Below, one piece after another: positions 8,688-17,465 of a DNA stretch of 40,394 nucleotides (its first letter is position 1; each line of letters starts with the position of its first letter). Under the pieces are notes generated by a model that had not been told where the DNA came from, did no database searches, and saw nothing but the letters and a program-made list of their open reading frames with translations. Source of the stretch: Prochlorococcus sp. AG-347-J06. Lineage in GTDB: Bacteria > Cyanobacteriota > Cyanobacteriia > PCC-6307 > Cyanobiaceae. Made by a program: the position numbers and the translations under genes. The stretch lies in NCBI GenBank assembly GCA_003281525.1, contig QCBT01000013.1, positions 1 to 40,394 on the forward strand. Direction: 5' to 3'.

Positions 8688-8924
8688 ATGGAAAGTATCG
8701 ATATAGACAGAATAATAGAAATGTGTTGGGAAGATAGAACACCCTTTGAAGCTATCGAGTATCAATTTGGTTTAAAAGAGGAAGATGCGATAAAAATTAT
8801 GCGTCAAAATCTTAAACCTAAATCCTTCAAAGTCTGGAGAAAGAGAGTTTCGGGAAGAAATACTAAACACATGGCGCTTAAAGATTCAACTAGATTTAAA
8901 TCTACTCATAAAAGAAAATTATAA
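8688..8924 (+). CDS. DUF2805/TIGR03643 small basic protein
   Basis: 78 residues. The N-terminal half (RIIEMCWEDRTPFEAIEYQF) resembles a helix-turn-helix-like fold, and the strongly basic C-terminal half has FKVWRKRVSGRNTKH, matching the small DUF2805/TIGR03643 family. Such a basic tail could bind nucleic acid; that is my inference. It lies 2 bp after the DCC gene and 3 bp before the DUF2256 gene, so it is very likely translated from one mRNA with the photolyase. Confidence 0.85.
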   Translation: MESIDIDRIIEMCWEDRTPFEAIEYQFGLKEEDAIKIMRQNLKPKSFKVWRKRVSGRNTKHMALKDSTRFKSTHKRKL

Positions 8925-8927
8925 ATT

Positions 8928-9059
8928 TTGAAAAATCTTTCTACTAAAACTTGTCCTGTTTGCAATAGGCCTTTCGAGTGGCGTAAAAAATGGAAAAACT
9001 GTTGGGATGATGTTATCTACTGTTCAAAAAGATGCAGTAACAGGAAGTCGCAAAAATGA
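8928..9059 (+). CDS. DUF2256 zinc-ribbon peptide
   Basis: 43-residue peptide started by TTG at 8928. Cysteines at 9, 12, 25, 32 and 36 (CPVC, then YCSKRC) form a probable zinc site, and FEWRKKW is the conserved centre of DUF2256. The stop TGA (9057-9059) overlaps the ATG of the photolyase gene (9056-9058), so translation is coupled. DUF2256 genes are often found beside cryptochrome/photolyase genes in marine bacteria, from general knowledge. No ATG is available in frame, which is probably why such genes are easily missed. Confidence 0.85.
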   Translation: MKNLSTKTCPVCNRPFEWRKKWKNCWDDVIYCSKRCSNRKSQK

Positions 9060-10546
9060 AACAAGTATCAATTATTTTCCCGAATCAACTTTTTAGAGAA
9101 AGCCCAATCTTAAAAATAAATTGTGAAGTTTTGATTTTGGAAGACTCATTATTTTTTGGAAATGATAAATTTCATAAATTAATTAACCATAAAAATAAGT
9201 TAGTTTTTCATAGAGCATCTATGCTCGCTTATAAAAATTATTTAGAAATATCTGGCTTTAAAGTTTTATATATCGAAAACAAGAATAATGTTTCTACAGT
9301 TGATTACTTATCGGAATTTATAAAAAATAAATATCAGAAAATAAATCTCATTGACCCTCATGATTTTTTAATAATGAAGAGGATTAATAATTTTGTAGAA
9401 AGTAATAATTTAGATTTAAATATTTTGCCTTCTCCTATGTTTATGAGCAGTGAAGATTTAAAAGATTTATTTACATCAAATGCAAAAAAACCTCTTATGG
9501 GGAGATTTTATGAGAATCAAAGAAGGAGCCAAAAGATATTAGTTAATCCTGATGATACACCTGAAGGTGGTAAATGGAGTTTCGATGAAATGAACAGAAA
9601 AAAATTACCAAAAAAAATAAATATACCCGATACACCTAAATTACAAAAAAATAAATTTGTAGTTAATGCAGAAAGGTCATTAGCTAATTTTGATATTAAG
9701 TTTTTTGGAGAAAGTAATAACTTTTTATATCCAACTAATTTTGAAGAGGCAGATGAATGGTTAAATGATTTTTTTAAACATAGATTTTTCTTATTTGGAG
9801 ATTATGAGGATGCTATTTCTAAAGAAAATTCTTTTTTATGGCATAGTTTACTTTCTCCTCTTTTAAATAGCGGCTTATTAACCCCAGATGTAGTAGTAAA
9901 TAAAGCATTACTTTTTGCAAAAAATAATAATGTTCCTATTAATTCTTTAGAGGGTTTTATTCGTCAAATTATTGGATGGAGAGAATTTATTTGCCTCGTC
10001 TATAAAAAGTACGGAACAAAGATGCGAAATAGTAATTTTTGGAATTTTGAAGATAAGCCAATTCCAAAATCTTTTTATCAAGGAAATACAGGAATTGAAC
10101 CAGTAGACGTTGTTATAAAAAATATTATTAAATTTGGTTATTGTCATCATATTGAGCGGCTAATGATTGTTGGCAACTTTATGCTTCTATGTAGAATTCA
10201 CCCCAACCAAGTTTATAAATGGTTTATGGAAATGTTTATTGATTCCTATGATTGGGTTATGGTCCCAAATGTTTACGGAATGAGTCAGTTTAGTGATGGT
10301 GGTATCTTTTCAACAAAGCCATATATATCAAGCTCTAATTATGTAAAAAAAATGTCTAATTTTAAAAGTGGCCCATGGTGTGAAATATGGGATGGCTTAT
10401 TTTGGAAATTTATTAAAGATAATGAAAGCTTTTTTAGAAAGCAATATCGTCTGGCAATGTTAACAAGAAATCTCGATAAAATGTCAGAGGAAAAATTAAA
10501 TAATCACTTAAAAACGGCCGATAAATTTTTAAGTGATATTAAATAA
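9056..10546 (+). CDS. Photolyase/cryptochrome-related protein of the FeS-BCP (prokaryotic 6-4 photolyase) group, cluster ligands apparently lost
   Basis: 496-residue flavoprotein of the DPRP/FeS-BCP lineage, whose studied members repair (6-4) photoproducts using light. The N-terminal Rossmann-like domain begins [10 protein letters not shown]. The FAD-binding helical domain carries [13 protein letters not shown] (242-254), IGWREFI (306-312), [14 protein letters not shown] (362-375), where the double His is the likely catalytic pair, and [13 protein letters not shown] (404-416). In classical members the next segment holds three cluster cysteines in an insert; here it is the short [18 protein letters not shown] (433-450) with one Cys, and the fourth expected ligand position reads TGIEP (345-349). 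It is the last gene of a four-gene run. Repair specificity is inferred. Confidence 0.9.
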   Translation: MKQVSIIFPNQLFRESPILKINCEVLILEDSLFFGNDKFHKLINHKNKLVFHRASMLAYKNYLEISGFKVLYIENKNNVSTVDYLSEFIKNKYQKINLIDPHDFLIMKRINNFVESNNLDLNILPSPMFMSSEDLKDLFTSNAKKPLMGRFYENQRRSQKILVNPDDTPEGGKWSFDEMNRKKLPKKINIPDTPKLQKNKFVVNAERSLANFDIKFFGESNNFLYPTNFEEADEWLNDFFKHRFFLFGDYEDAISKENSFLWHSLLSPLLNSGLLTPDVVVNKALLFAKNNNVPINSLEGFIRQIIGWREFICLVYKKYGTKMRNSNFWNFEDKPIPKSFYQGNTGIEPVDVVIKNIIKFGYCHHIERLMIVGNFMLLCRIHPNQVYKWFMEMFIDSYDWVMVPNVYGMSQFSDGGIFSTKPYISSSNYVKKMSNFKSGPWCEIWDGLFWKFIKDNESFFRKQYRLAMLTRNLDKMSEEKLNNHLKTADKFLSDIK

Positions 10547-10651
10547 ATTAAGAGTGATAGCCTAAAGTTATCTTTGAAAAATTAAAAGAATATTATGTTA
10601 TGAAGAAATATTAAGTACGGATGTTAATTTAGTAAATATTAGATTTATCTA

Positions 10652-10831
10652 ATGGAAATTGGAACACTTTTTTTAAAAAGTAATTCGACGGGAATTATCA
10701 CTTTTTCTGAATTAGATTGGATAACTACCCATCAATCTAATTTCACTAGGTTGGAAGAATCCATAGCAATTAAATTAGGAAGAATGCTTGATGCAGGATC
10801 TATCAACATTGGTTGCCGTTTGAAATCTTGA
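10652..10831 (+). CDS. 59-aa conserved-looking small protein
   Basis: ATG at 10652, 59 residues, ending in LDAGSINIGCRLKS. It has no membrane segment. The centre (ITFSELDWITTHQSNFTRLE) and the following helix with IAIKLGRMLDAGSI look like a folded, coding-biased sequence. I recognise no named family, although small proteins of this shape are common in marine picocyanobacteria. The sequence after its TGA stop remains open in the same frame for 54 codons (see next entry). Confidence 0.6.
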   Translation: MEIGTLFLKSNSTGIITFSELDWITTHQSNFTRLEESIAIKLGRMLDAGSINIGCRLKS

Positions 10832-10993
10832 ATAAGTTTTTATTTTAATAATGAAGTATCAAAAAGAAAAAAAATATTTATTAGGGAAAGAATCCATTCT
10901 TTAAATATCTTTATTTTTTTAGGATTTAATTTTTCACTTATTTCTATCCTAGGTTTTATTTGGTTTAATTCTGCAATTGAAAAAGTAGTTTAA
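10832..10993 (+). other. Open frame for a short membrane peptide without a standard start
   Basis: From the codon after the TGA of the 59-aa gene, the same frame reads 53 residues to TAA at 10991-10993: a basic segment (VSKRKKIFIRERIHS) followed by one hydrophobic helix (NIFIFLGFNFSLISILGFIW). It contains no ATG, GTG or TTG. An ATG at 10851 in another frame begins MKYQKEKK, and a -1 slip on its A8 run (10867-10874) would join this frame. It may be a small gene with a rare start, a frameshifted gene, a readthrough product or a relic. Confidence 0.4.
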
Positions 10994-11044
10994 ATTTTTT
11001 AATTTTTTGTATATTAAAGTTATCTTTACAAAATTAATTATATT

Positions 11045-12361
11045 TTGAAAATAGGATATTTACAAAGAAAGGCAGCTTGGGAAATTTTATTAAAAGTTAG
11101 TTCTGGTGATTTTTCTGATCATGCTCTTGAAAAGGTTTTAAAAAATTATCAATTTAATACTCTTGATATAGCTTTTATTACGGAATTATCTTTTGGATGC
11201 ATAAGGTATAGAAAATTTCTTGATCTTTGGACGGATCATACATCAAAAATTACTCATAAAAAGCAGCCTCCAAAGTTAAGATGGCTTCTACATATAGGTT
11301 TGTATCAAATATTGAAAATGGATAAAATCCCATTTCCTGCTGCTATTTCTACCACTGTAGAAGTAGCAAAAAAAACAGATTTAAATGGTTTAGCGGGAAC
11401 CGTAAATGCGATATTGAGAAATGCATCAAGAAAATTAGAACAAAAAATCTTTCCGGAATTATCTTCTGATAGAAAAGAAAGAATTTCATATCTTGAATCA
11501 TTTCCATTATGGCTTGTGAAGGATCTTTATAAATGGTTCGGCAATAGCGAGGGTGAAAATATCATTAAGGCATTTAATAAAAAACCATCAATTGATTTGA
11601 GAATTAACCAATTAAAAACTAATTTAGATAACTTTTTGAAAGTACTTCATGAAAATAAAATTGATGCTGAAATTATTAAAGATTTACATAATGGAATTAC
11701 TTTAAAATCTAATCCAAGATCTATAAAAAATTTACCAGGATATAGTGATGGACTTTGGACAATTCAAGATAGATCTTCTCAGTGGATAGCACCTCTCTTA
11801 AATCCAAAAGAAGGTGAAAAGATTTTAGATGCTTGTGCAGCTCCAGGAGGTAAGTCTACCCACCTTGCAGAATTAACAAATGATAGTGCTGAAATCATTG
11901 CCGTAGATAGATCAGCAAAAAGATTGAAAATGATTCAATCAAATTTAGAAAGGTTAAATTTGAAATCTGTTAATACCCTTAAGGCTGATGCTACGAGTTT
12001 GATTGAATTAAATCCTAAGTTTATATCTTATTTTGATAAGATTTTATTAGATGCTCCATGTTCAGGTATTGGAACTCTTTCCAGGAATCCAGATTCTAGA
12101 TGGTCTTTAAGTAAAGAAAAAATAAAATCTTTAACTTTATTACAGGAAAAACTTTTGGAGAGTATTTTCCCTCTTTTGAAAAAGGATGGTACTTTAGTTT
12201 ATTCAACTTGCACTATTTGTCCTGATGAAAATAATCTATTGATTGAACGATTTGTTGAAAAAAACAAAGGTTTAAAATTGGTTAGCCAAAAGCAAATTTT
12301 ACCTAGCTTGGATTATCATGGAGATGGATTTTATTCTGCAATAATTTCTTATAAATCTTAA
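11045..12361 (+). CDS. rsmB: 16S rRNA (cytosine-967-C5)-methyltransferase RsmB
   Basis: Two-domain enzyme: an N-terminal NusB-like RNA-binding domain (about 1-135) and a C-terminal Rossmann m5C methyltransferase. The SAM loop is LDACAAPGGKSTHLAE (261-276). The two catalytic cysteines are C339 in DAPCSG and C389 in STCTICPDEN. 438 aa is normal. The start is TTG at 11045, directly followed by the conserved RKAAWEIL block, so a later start is unlikely. It converges on the PBP gene with 9 bp between. Confidence 0.95.
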   Translation: MKIGYLQRKAAWEILLKVSSGDFSDHALEKVLKNYQFNTLDIAFITELSFGCIRYRKFLDLWTDHTSKITHKKQPPKLRWLLHIGLYQILKMDKIPFPAAISTTVEVAKKTDLNGLAGTVNAILRNASRKLEQKIFPELSSDRKERISYLESFPLWLVKDLYKWFGNSEGENIIKAFNKKPSIDLRINQLKTNLDNFLKVLHENKIDAEIIKDLHNGITLKSNPRSIKNLPGYSDGLWTIQDRSSQWIAPLLNPKEGEKILDACAAPGGKSTHLAELTNDSAEIIAVDRSAKRLKMIQSNLERLNLKSVNTLKADATSLIELNPKFISYFDKILLDAPCSGIGTLSRNPDSRWSLSKEKIKSLTLLQEKLLESIFPLLKKDGTLVYSTCTICPDENNLLIERFVEKNKGLKLVSQKQILPSLDYHGDGFYSAIISYKS

Positions 12362-12378
12362 AAATATAATTTATTTTT
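12360..12378. terminator. A/T palindrome spanning both convergent stop codons
   Basis: AAAAATA-TAATT-TATTTTT contains or touches the rsmB TAA and the PBP stop. It is all A/T, so a weak bidirectional terminator at best. Confidence 0.25.
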
Positions 12379-14149
12379 TAATTGGAATTTTATAAATTTC
12401 AGATATAAACTTCTTCCATAAATAAGCTGCATTCCCACTAGATAATTCAGATTCCTTGTTATCGTCGAAACCTATCCAGATCCCTGTTGTAAGGTTATCA
12501 ATGGAACCAATAAACCAGAGATCTTTATTTCCATCAGATGTTCCTGTTTTCCCATAAATTTTCTTTTCTTTTATAAAGGCTGCTTTTGAAGTGCCTTCTT
12601 TTACAGATTTTTCAAGAAGTTTATTTATTTTTTTGTTTATTTTTAAATCTAATATTTTCTTGGAAATAAATTTGTTTTCCCAAATAGATTTGCCATTTAA
12701 TGATTCTATTTTTTCTATAATTTCAGGGCTTTGAATCTTCCCATTATTGTTTATTGCAGAATATGCATTTGTGATGTTTAAAAGATTATCTCCGTAGGAG
12801 CCAATAGCTAATGATGGGAATTCCTCAAACTCTTGCTCGTAACCTAGTCCAAATGTATTCGCTAAATTAATAATATTTTTTAAGCCGATTTTTTTTGTTA
12901 TTGATATTGGAACGATATTTGATGAACTTTTAAATGATTCAATCAAAGATATTGAACCTCTGTAGTCTTCAGAAAAATTTTTTGGGCAATAGCTTTCCCA
13001 GCATATTGGTAAATCGTCAAATTTATCGCTTAATTTTATCCCTTCTATTAATGCAGCAGCATAAGGAATTATTTTAAAAGTAGAACCTAAAGGTCTTATA
13101 GATGAAATTACTCTATTGTATTCATTTATTAATGGATTTTTGCTGGTTATCATTGTCCTTATTTTTCCTGTATTTGATTCGATTGATAACAGAGCAAACT
13201 CAATTTCTTTAGGCCCAGCATATCTTGATATACTTTGTGCTTTTTCTTGCCAATCTTTGTTGATAGAAGATTTAATTCTTAAAAAATTATAATCATTTTT
13301 ATTTTCAATTCTTTTATCTGTTTCCTCAAGAATAAAGTTTATTAGTAATTTATCATCTAAAAAATTATCAGCTGTTTGATAGATTAAGTTTATTCTCTCT
13401 TTAATAGCTTTATTCTTATTTGCTAGAGAAATATATCCATCCAGATACATTGATTCAAGAACTTTATTTCTATTTTTAATAGCTAGTTTTATATCTTGGT
13501 AAGGTGAATAAATTGATGGGGCTGGAGCTAATCCTGCAATAAGTGCAATCTCCGATAAGGTTAATTCTTCTATAAGTTTTCCAAAATAAACTTGAGAAGC
13601 CTCGTTAACCCCGTAGGCGCCTGATCCTAAATAAATATTATTTAAATATAATTTTAAAATCTGTTGTTTGTCATATTTAAATTCAAGTATTAGTGATAAA
13701 AATATTTCTTTGATTTTTCTTTGAATATTTAAATCATTATTAAGAAAAAGTATTCTAGCAACTTGTTGCGTAATCGTACTTCCTCCCTCCTTAACATAAC
13801 CACTTCTAATATTTTCAAAAATTGCACGTGAAATACTTTTTAAATCTATTCCATTGTGTTTATAAAATCTTTTATCCTCAGAGGAAATAAAAGCATTTTT
13901 TAAAAAAAGTGGAATTTTATTTTGACTATTTTCTATGTTAAATTTGCGGCTTAATTTGCTTAGTATCTTATTATCAGAAGATGATATTACATAAGAATAA
14001 TTGGTTATCCCAGGCTCTTTCTTTTTAGATACGTCAAATTTTAATGTAGTAAATATTAGACTAAAGATATAAAAAGATATTCCAGAAAAAATTAATATAG
14101 GAATTATTAAAACAAAAGATTTAGATTTAATCTTTTGCACCTTAAGCAA
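12371..14149 (-). CDS. Class A penicillin-binding protein (GT51 transglycosylase + transpeptidase)
   Basis: Bifunctional peptidoglycan synthase, 592 aa, anchored by one N-terminal membrane helix (about 12-33). The GT51 domain has SEDKRFYKHNGID, with E91 as the likely catalytic Glu, and GGSTITQQVARIL (122-134). The transpeptidase domain has S356-TFK (SxxK), SSN 409-411 (SxN) and KTGT 534-537. All catalytic motifs are present, so the enzyme should be active. The gene overlaps chlG by 8 bp, suggesting co-transcription with chlorophyll synthesis and membrane growth. It belongs to the PBP1a/1c-like group; exact orthology is not assigned. Confidence 0.95.
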   Translation of the reverse strand: MLKVQKIKSKSFVLIIPILIFSGISFYIFSLIFTTLKFDVSKKKEPGITNYSYVISSSDNKILSKLSRKFNIENSQNKIPLFLKNAFISSEDKRFYKHNGIDLKSISRAIFENIRSGYVKEGGSTITQQVARILFLNNDLNIQRKIKEIFLSLILEFKYDKQQILKLYLNNIYLGSGAYGVNEASQVYFGKLIEELTLSEIALIAGLAPAPSIYSPYQDIKLAIKNRNKVLESMYLDGYISLANKNKAIKERINLIYQTADNFLDDKLLINFILEETDKRIENKNDYNFLRIKSSINKDWQEKAQSISRYAGPKEIEFALLSIESNTGKIRTMITSKNPLINEYNRVISSIRPLGSTFKIIPYAAALIEGIKLSDKFDDLPICWESYCPKNFSEDYRGSISLIESFKSSSNIVPISITKKIGLKNIINLANTFGLGYEQEFEEFPSLAIGSYGDNLLNITNAYSAINNNGKIQSPEIIEKIESLNGKSIWENKFISKKILDLKINKKINKLLEKSVKEGTSKAAFIKEKKIYGKTGTSDGNKDLWFIGSIDNLTTGIWIGFDDNKESELSSGNAAYLWKKFISEIYKIPIKK

Positions 14150-15089
14150 CTAAAAAACTATGTCCTATCGCCAAAGCTGTAACTAACATCCCAGTTATAA
14201 GGAATGGTTGGGCACTTGCTTGATATTTGACATCAAACTTTAGAGGATCTCTCAGTAACCACATATCTTGAAATGTAATTTGTGGTATTACCAATAAAAC
14301 CAAAATTACAGAAGCTAAATGTTGGCCAATAATGACTAATACTACAACCATTGCCAACTGAAAAATGTCAATTAGTCCCGCACTTATTCTACTTGCATTT
14401 TTAATTCCAAATACTACCGGTAAAGAATTTAAGCCTAGCTTTGAGTCCCCTTCAACACTTTTGAAATCATTAATAACAGCAATTCCAAGTCCTGAGAGGC
14501 TATAAGCAAGCGTTAGTATTGCCGTAATAATAGTTAATTTCCCAAACAAAGCTTGTCCTGCCCACCAAGGTAAAGCTATATAAGATGCGCCTAATGCATA
14601 ATTTCCAAGCCAACCATTCTGTTTTAATTTAAGGGGTGGGGCAGAATATATATAACTAACAAAAGATCCTCCTAATGCTAAAAGTAAGACGGAGGGAAAG
14701 TTATGTTTAGCATATAAATCTAATAGAAAAGCAACTATTAGGCCTGCAATAAGTAATACCCAAATTTGAATTTTTACGTCTTTAATCGAAATTTTTCCAG
14801 AGGGAATTGGTCTATTTGGTTCGTTAATTGCATCAATTTCTTTATCAAAAAAATCATTTATGGTTTGTGTATAACCTGCCAGAAGTGGCCCACTCATTAA
14901 CATACATGCTAGTGAAGCTAAAACATTACTAAATGTCCATTCAAAATTTCCACTTGCGGCTGCTCCACAAATAACTCCCCATATCAAAGGGATCCACGTA
15001 ATTGGCTTCATTAACTGTATACGAAGTTTCCATATACTTGAAGTTTCAGACGCACCCTTAATTCCTAATAGTTGTTTTGGATCATTCAC
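14142..15089 (-). CDS. chlG: Chlorophyll synthase
   Basis: UbiA-family membrane prenyltransferase that esterifies (divinyl-)chlorophyllide with phytyl or geranylgeranyl diphosphate, the last step of chlorophyll formation. 315 aa with about eight or nine hydrophobic segments. The prenyl-diphosphate/Mg motifs are NDFFDKEIDAINEPNRPIPS and NDFKSVEGDSKLG. KPITWIPLIWGVICGAAASG near the N-terminus is typical of ChlG. It overlaps the PBP gene and follows the DUF2862 gene by 8 bp, likely one operon. Direct evidence that the host is photosynthetic. Confidence 0.97.
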   Translation of the reverse strand: MNDPKQLLGIKGASETSSIWKLRIQLMKPITWIPLIWGVICGAAASGNFEWTFSNVLASLACMLMSGPLLAGYTQTINDFFDKEIDAINEPNRPIPSGKISIKDVKIQIWVLLIAGLIVAFLLDLYAKHNFPSVLLLALGGSFVSYIYSAPPLKLKQNGWLGNYALGASYIALPWWAGQALFGKLTIITAILTLAYSLSGLGIAVINDFKSVEGDSKLGLNSLPVVFGIKNASRISAGLIDIFQLAMVVVLVIIGQHLASVILVLLVIPQITFQDMWLLRDPLKFDVKYQASAQPFLITGMLVTALAIGHSFLVA

Positions 15090-15097
15090 TTTACTCT

Positions 15098-15322
15098 TTA
15101 ACCTTTCTCAATTTCTTCTGGGAAAAACCAGTTTTGCTCACCATTCTGAAATTTTGCGGTGATTCCAATACTCCTGCCATCTGTCATCTTATAGCCTGTT
15201 ATTACGGCTTTAGGATTAGAGGATATTTGATCAATTAATTTCGCTGGTAGTCTATCCTTTACTTTGTTGATGTTAATTTTGATTTTACTACCGATTTTGG
15301 GTAATAATTTTGTTTCAGCCAT
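15098..15322 (-). CDS. DUF2862 cyanobacterial protein
   Basis: 74-residue soluble protein of DUF2862, found in cyanobacteria and function unknown. It is basic near the N-terminus and has GYKMTDGRSIGITAKF and ENWFFPEE-like NWFFPEEIEKG at the end, which fits a small beta-barrel. It is 8 bp upstream of chlG on the same strand and divergent from hisF 59 bp away, so the chlG promoter probably lies upstream of this gene. Confidence 0.85.
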   Translation of the reverse strand: MAETKLLPKIGSKIKININKVKDRLPAKLIDQISSNPKAVITGYKMTDGRSIGITAKFQNGEQNWFFPEEIEKG

Positions 15323-15381
15323 AAGAGGTAAAATGGAAGCTATTATGCAAGATTAACAGCATTTGGACAATTTTTACTAAA

Positions 15382-16152
15382 ATGGTAGCTCTTCGTTTAA
15401 TTCCTTGTTTAGATGTCGCCAATGGCAGAGTCGTTAAAGGTGTAAATTTTGTTAACTTAAGAGATTCTGGTGATCCTGTTGAATTGGCTTGTAGATATTC
15501 TGATGAAGGCGCAGATGAATTGGTATTTTTAGATATTAGAGCAAGTGTGGAAAATAGGAATACATTAGTTGACCTTGTTTCTAGGACAGCAAAATCAGTA
15601 AAAATCCCCTTTACAGTAGGCGGAGGCATAGATTCTGTTCCTTCTATTAATGATCTTTTAAGAGCAGGAGCGGATAAAGTGAGTTTGAATTCTTCAGCCG
15701 TAAGAAATCCTGATTTAATTTCTGAAAGTTCTAGAGAATTTGGTAATCAATGCATTGTCATAGCAATTGATGCTAGAAGAAAAGTTAATAAGGTTGATGA
15801 GTGGGAGGTATATGTAAAAGGAGGGCGAGAAAATACTGGTATAAATGTATTAAGTTGGGCAAAGAAAGTTGAGGAATTAGGAGCAGGGGAAATATTGCTT
15901 ACTTCAATGGATGGTGATGGAACACAGAATGGATATGATTTGAATTTGACAGAATCTGTTGCAAATATTGTTGATATCCCAGTAATTGCTTCCGGAGGGG
16001 CAGGCTCTCTAGAAGATATCTATGATGTTTTCAAGGAAGGCAGAGCATCAGCAGCACTTTTAGCATCATTACTTCATGATAAGAAACTTACTTTAAAAGA
16101 AATAAAAACTTTCCTCCTCGAAAAAAAACTTCCAATTAGACCATATGAATAA
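15382..16152 (+). CDS. hisF: Imidazole glycerol phosphate synthase subunit HisF
   Basis: Cyclase subunit of IGP synthase in histidine biosynthesis; it uses ammonia from HisH to make IGP and AICAR. 256-aa TIM barrel. The catalytic aspartates are D11 ([14 protein letters not shown]) and D130 (VIAIDARR). Phosphate-binding loops are GGGID and [11 protein letters not shown]. Complete, ATG start. Confidence 0.98.
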   Translation: MVALRLIPCLDVANGRVVKGVNFVNLRDSGDPVELACRYSDEGADELVFLDIRASVENRNTLVDLVSRTAKSVKIPFTVGGGIDSVPSINDLLRAGADKVSLNSSAVRNPDLISESSREFGNQCIVIAIDARRKVNKVDEWEVYVKGGRENTGINVLSWAKKVEELGAGEILLTSMDGDGTQNGYDLNLTESVANIVDIPVIASGGAGSLEDIYDVFKEGRASAALLASLLHDKKLTLKEIKTFLLEKKLPIRPYE

Positions 16153-16197
16153 AAAATTTAATTTAATCCCAAAAATAAATAAGTTTAAAATTTAAAA

Positions 16198-16899
16198 ATG
16201 AAATTCACAAAAACTATCGAAGTCAAAAATATATTTAATAAAATTTCTTATAAATATGACTTTTTAAATAATCTATTTAGTTTTGGGCTGCAAAGATTAT
16301 GGAAGAGGAAATTAGTTAATTTATTGGAACCTTTAAATGGTGAAGATTGGGCTGATTTATGCTGCGGAACTGGAGATTTAGCATTCTTAATTTCTGAAAG
16401 AGTTAGTCCAAGAGGTTCAATTACTGGGATTGACAGTGCTGAGGATATACTAAATATTGCAAAGAAAAAATCAGAGCTAAAAAAAAATAAATTTATTCAG
16501 TGGGAAATTAAAGATGTATTAGAAATTAATGATTATTCAAAAAGTTTTGATGGGATTTGCATGTCATATGGACTAAGAAACTTGAATAATGTTGAAGAAG
16601 GAATAAAAAAAGTTTTTGATCTTTTGAAGGATAAGGGAAGGGCAGGATTTCTTGATTTTAATCACTCAACAAGAAATTCTTTATCTAATATTTTTCAGAA
16701 AATTTATTTGAGATTAATTGTAGTAACCATTTCGCGGCTTTTTAATTTAGGTCCAGAGTACGCATATATTGAAAAAAGTATTAGTAATTTTCCAAAGAAA
16801 AATGAGCTCATAAATATTGCTAAGGAAGTTGGATTTAAAAAAGCTGAATATAGGACTATTTTGGGGGGGCAAATGGGAATACTAATTTTAACTAAATAA
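16198..16899 (+). CDS. menG: UbiE/MenG methyltransferase (demethylphylloquinone methyltransferase)
   Basis: SAM-dependent methylation of the quinone ring. In cyanobacteria this family finishes phylloquinone, the photosystem I secondary acceptor. 233 aa. SAM motif I is WADLCCGTGDLAF (about 51-63); SFDGICMSYGLRN and GRAGFLDFNHS are UbiE blocks, and the C-terminal GGQMGILILTK is typical. It follows hisF by 45 bp and converges on the DciA gene with a 5-bp gap. Confidence 0.93.
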   Translation: MKFTKTIEVKNIFNKISYKYDFLNNLFSFGLQRLWKRKLVNLLEPLNGEDWADLCCGTGDLAFLISERVSPRGSITGIDSAEDILNIAKKKSELKKNKFIQWEIKDVLEINDYSKSFDGICMSYGLRNLNNVEEGIKKVFDLLKDKGRAGFLDFNHSTRNSLSNIFQKIYLRLIVVTISRLFNLGPEYAYIEKSISNFPKKNELINIAKEVGFKKAEYRTILGGQMGILILTK

Positions 16900-16910
16900 A
16901 GAATTTATTT
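16894..16910. terminator. A/T palindrome spanning both convergent stop codons
   Basis: AAATAAA-GAA-TTTATTT includes the TAA of menG and the stop of the facing gene. Stem of 7 A/T pairs; weak on its own. Confidence 0.25.
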
Positions 16911-17381
16911 ATTTATTTTTCTCCAACAAAAAGAACACTTTCCCCATCTTTTGATTTCGCCTTCAGGAGTAGGGGAATTACAGAGAGTACAAATGCACAT
17001 ATTGTTTTGATGGATTCTACTAGGATGCTTTGCCCAAACTATCTTTGCATTAGTAGCTTTGTTATTTTTATTTTTAATTTCATAATTTTGTATTATTTTT
17101 ATTTCATTCAAAGTTATTCCAATTTTTTCGATTCTCCCTTTTAATTTATGCTTGTTATAGATTAGAGCTTGGCGCCATTGTGGATGATTTACTGCGATAG
17201 TAAGTATTTTTTTTTCAATATTTAATGGTTTGCATTCTTGAAATAGTCGTAAGCCGATTAAGTTCTTCCAGTTTTCGTTAATTTTAGAGAGTTTATCTAA
17301 GTCTCCGCATGATTTTTTGAAATTATCAAGACAATTTTTTAATGGATGTGGATTCCTTCTATTCACTATTGGCAAATACAT
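16905..17381 (-). CDS. dciA: DciA-type (DUF721) helicase-loader protein with C-terminal zinc ribbon
   Basis: 158 aa from ATG 17381 (an alternative ATG at 17435 would leave only 30 bp to birA and adds a hydrophobic, non-typical segment). The central part, W-x-NLIGLRLFQECKPLNI then ILTIAVNHPQWRQAL (60-72), matches the DUF721/DciA fold, a KH-like domain of the protein thought to help load DnaB helicase in bacteria without DnaC. The C-terminus carries CTLC (131-134) and CSFC (149-152), a probable zinc ribbon. The function is inferred from family membership; similarity is modest. Confidence 0.75.
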   Translation of the reverse strand: MYLPIVNRRNPHPLKNCLDNFKKSCGDLDKLSKINENWKNLIGLRLFQECKPLNIEKKILTIAVNHPQWRQALIYNKHKLKGRIEKIGITLNEIKIIQNYEIKNKNNKATNAKIVWAKHPSRIHQNNMCICTLCNSPTPEGEIKRWGKCSFCWRKINK

Positions 17382-17465
17382 TTTGTCCAATTTGTAAAAT
17401 TTACTTATTAAGATTAAAGTTAAACTAATCTTCAAAAAGATGCTCGTTGTTTTAATAAAGAATTT

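Noticed and set aside
15315..15629. Minus-strand 104-aa ORF
   Set aside because: Antisense to the start of hisF; HisF active-site motifs are in the plus frame.
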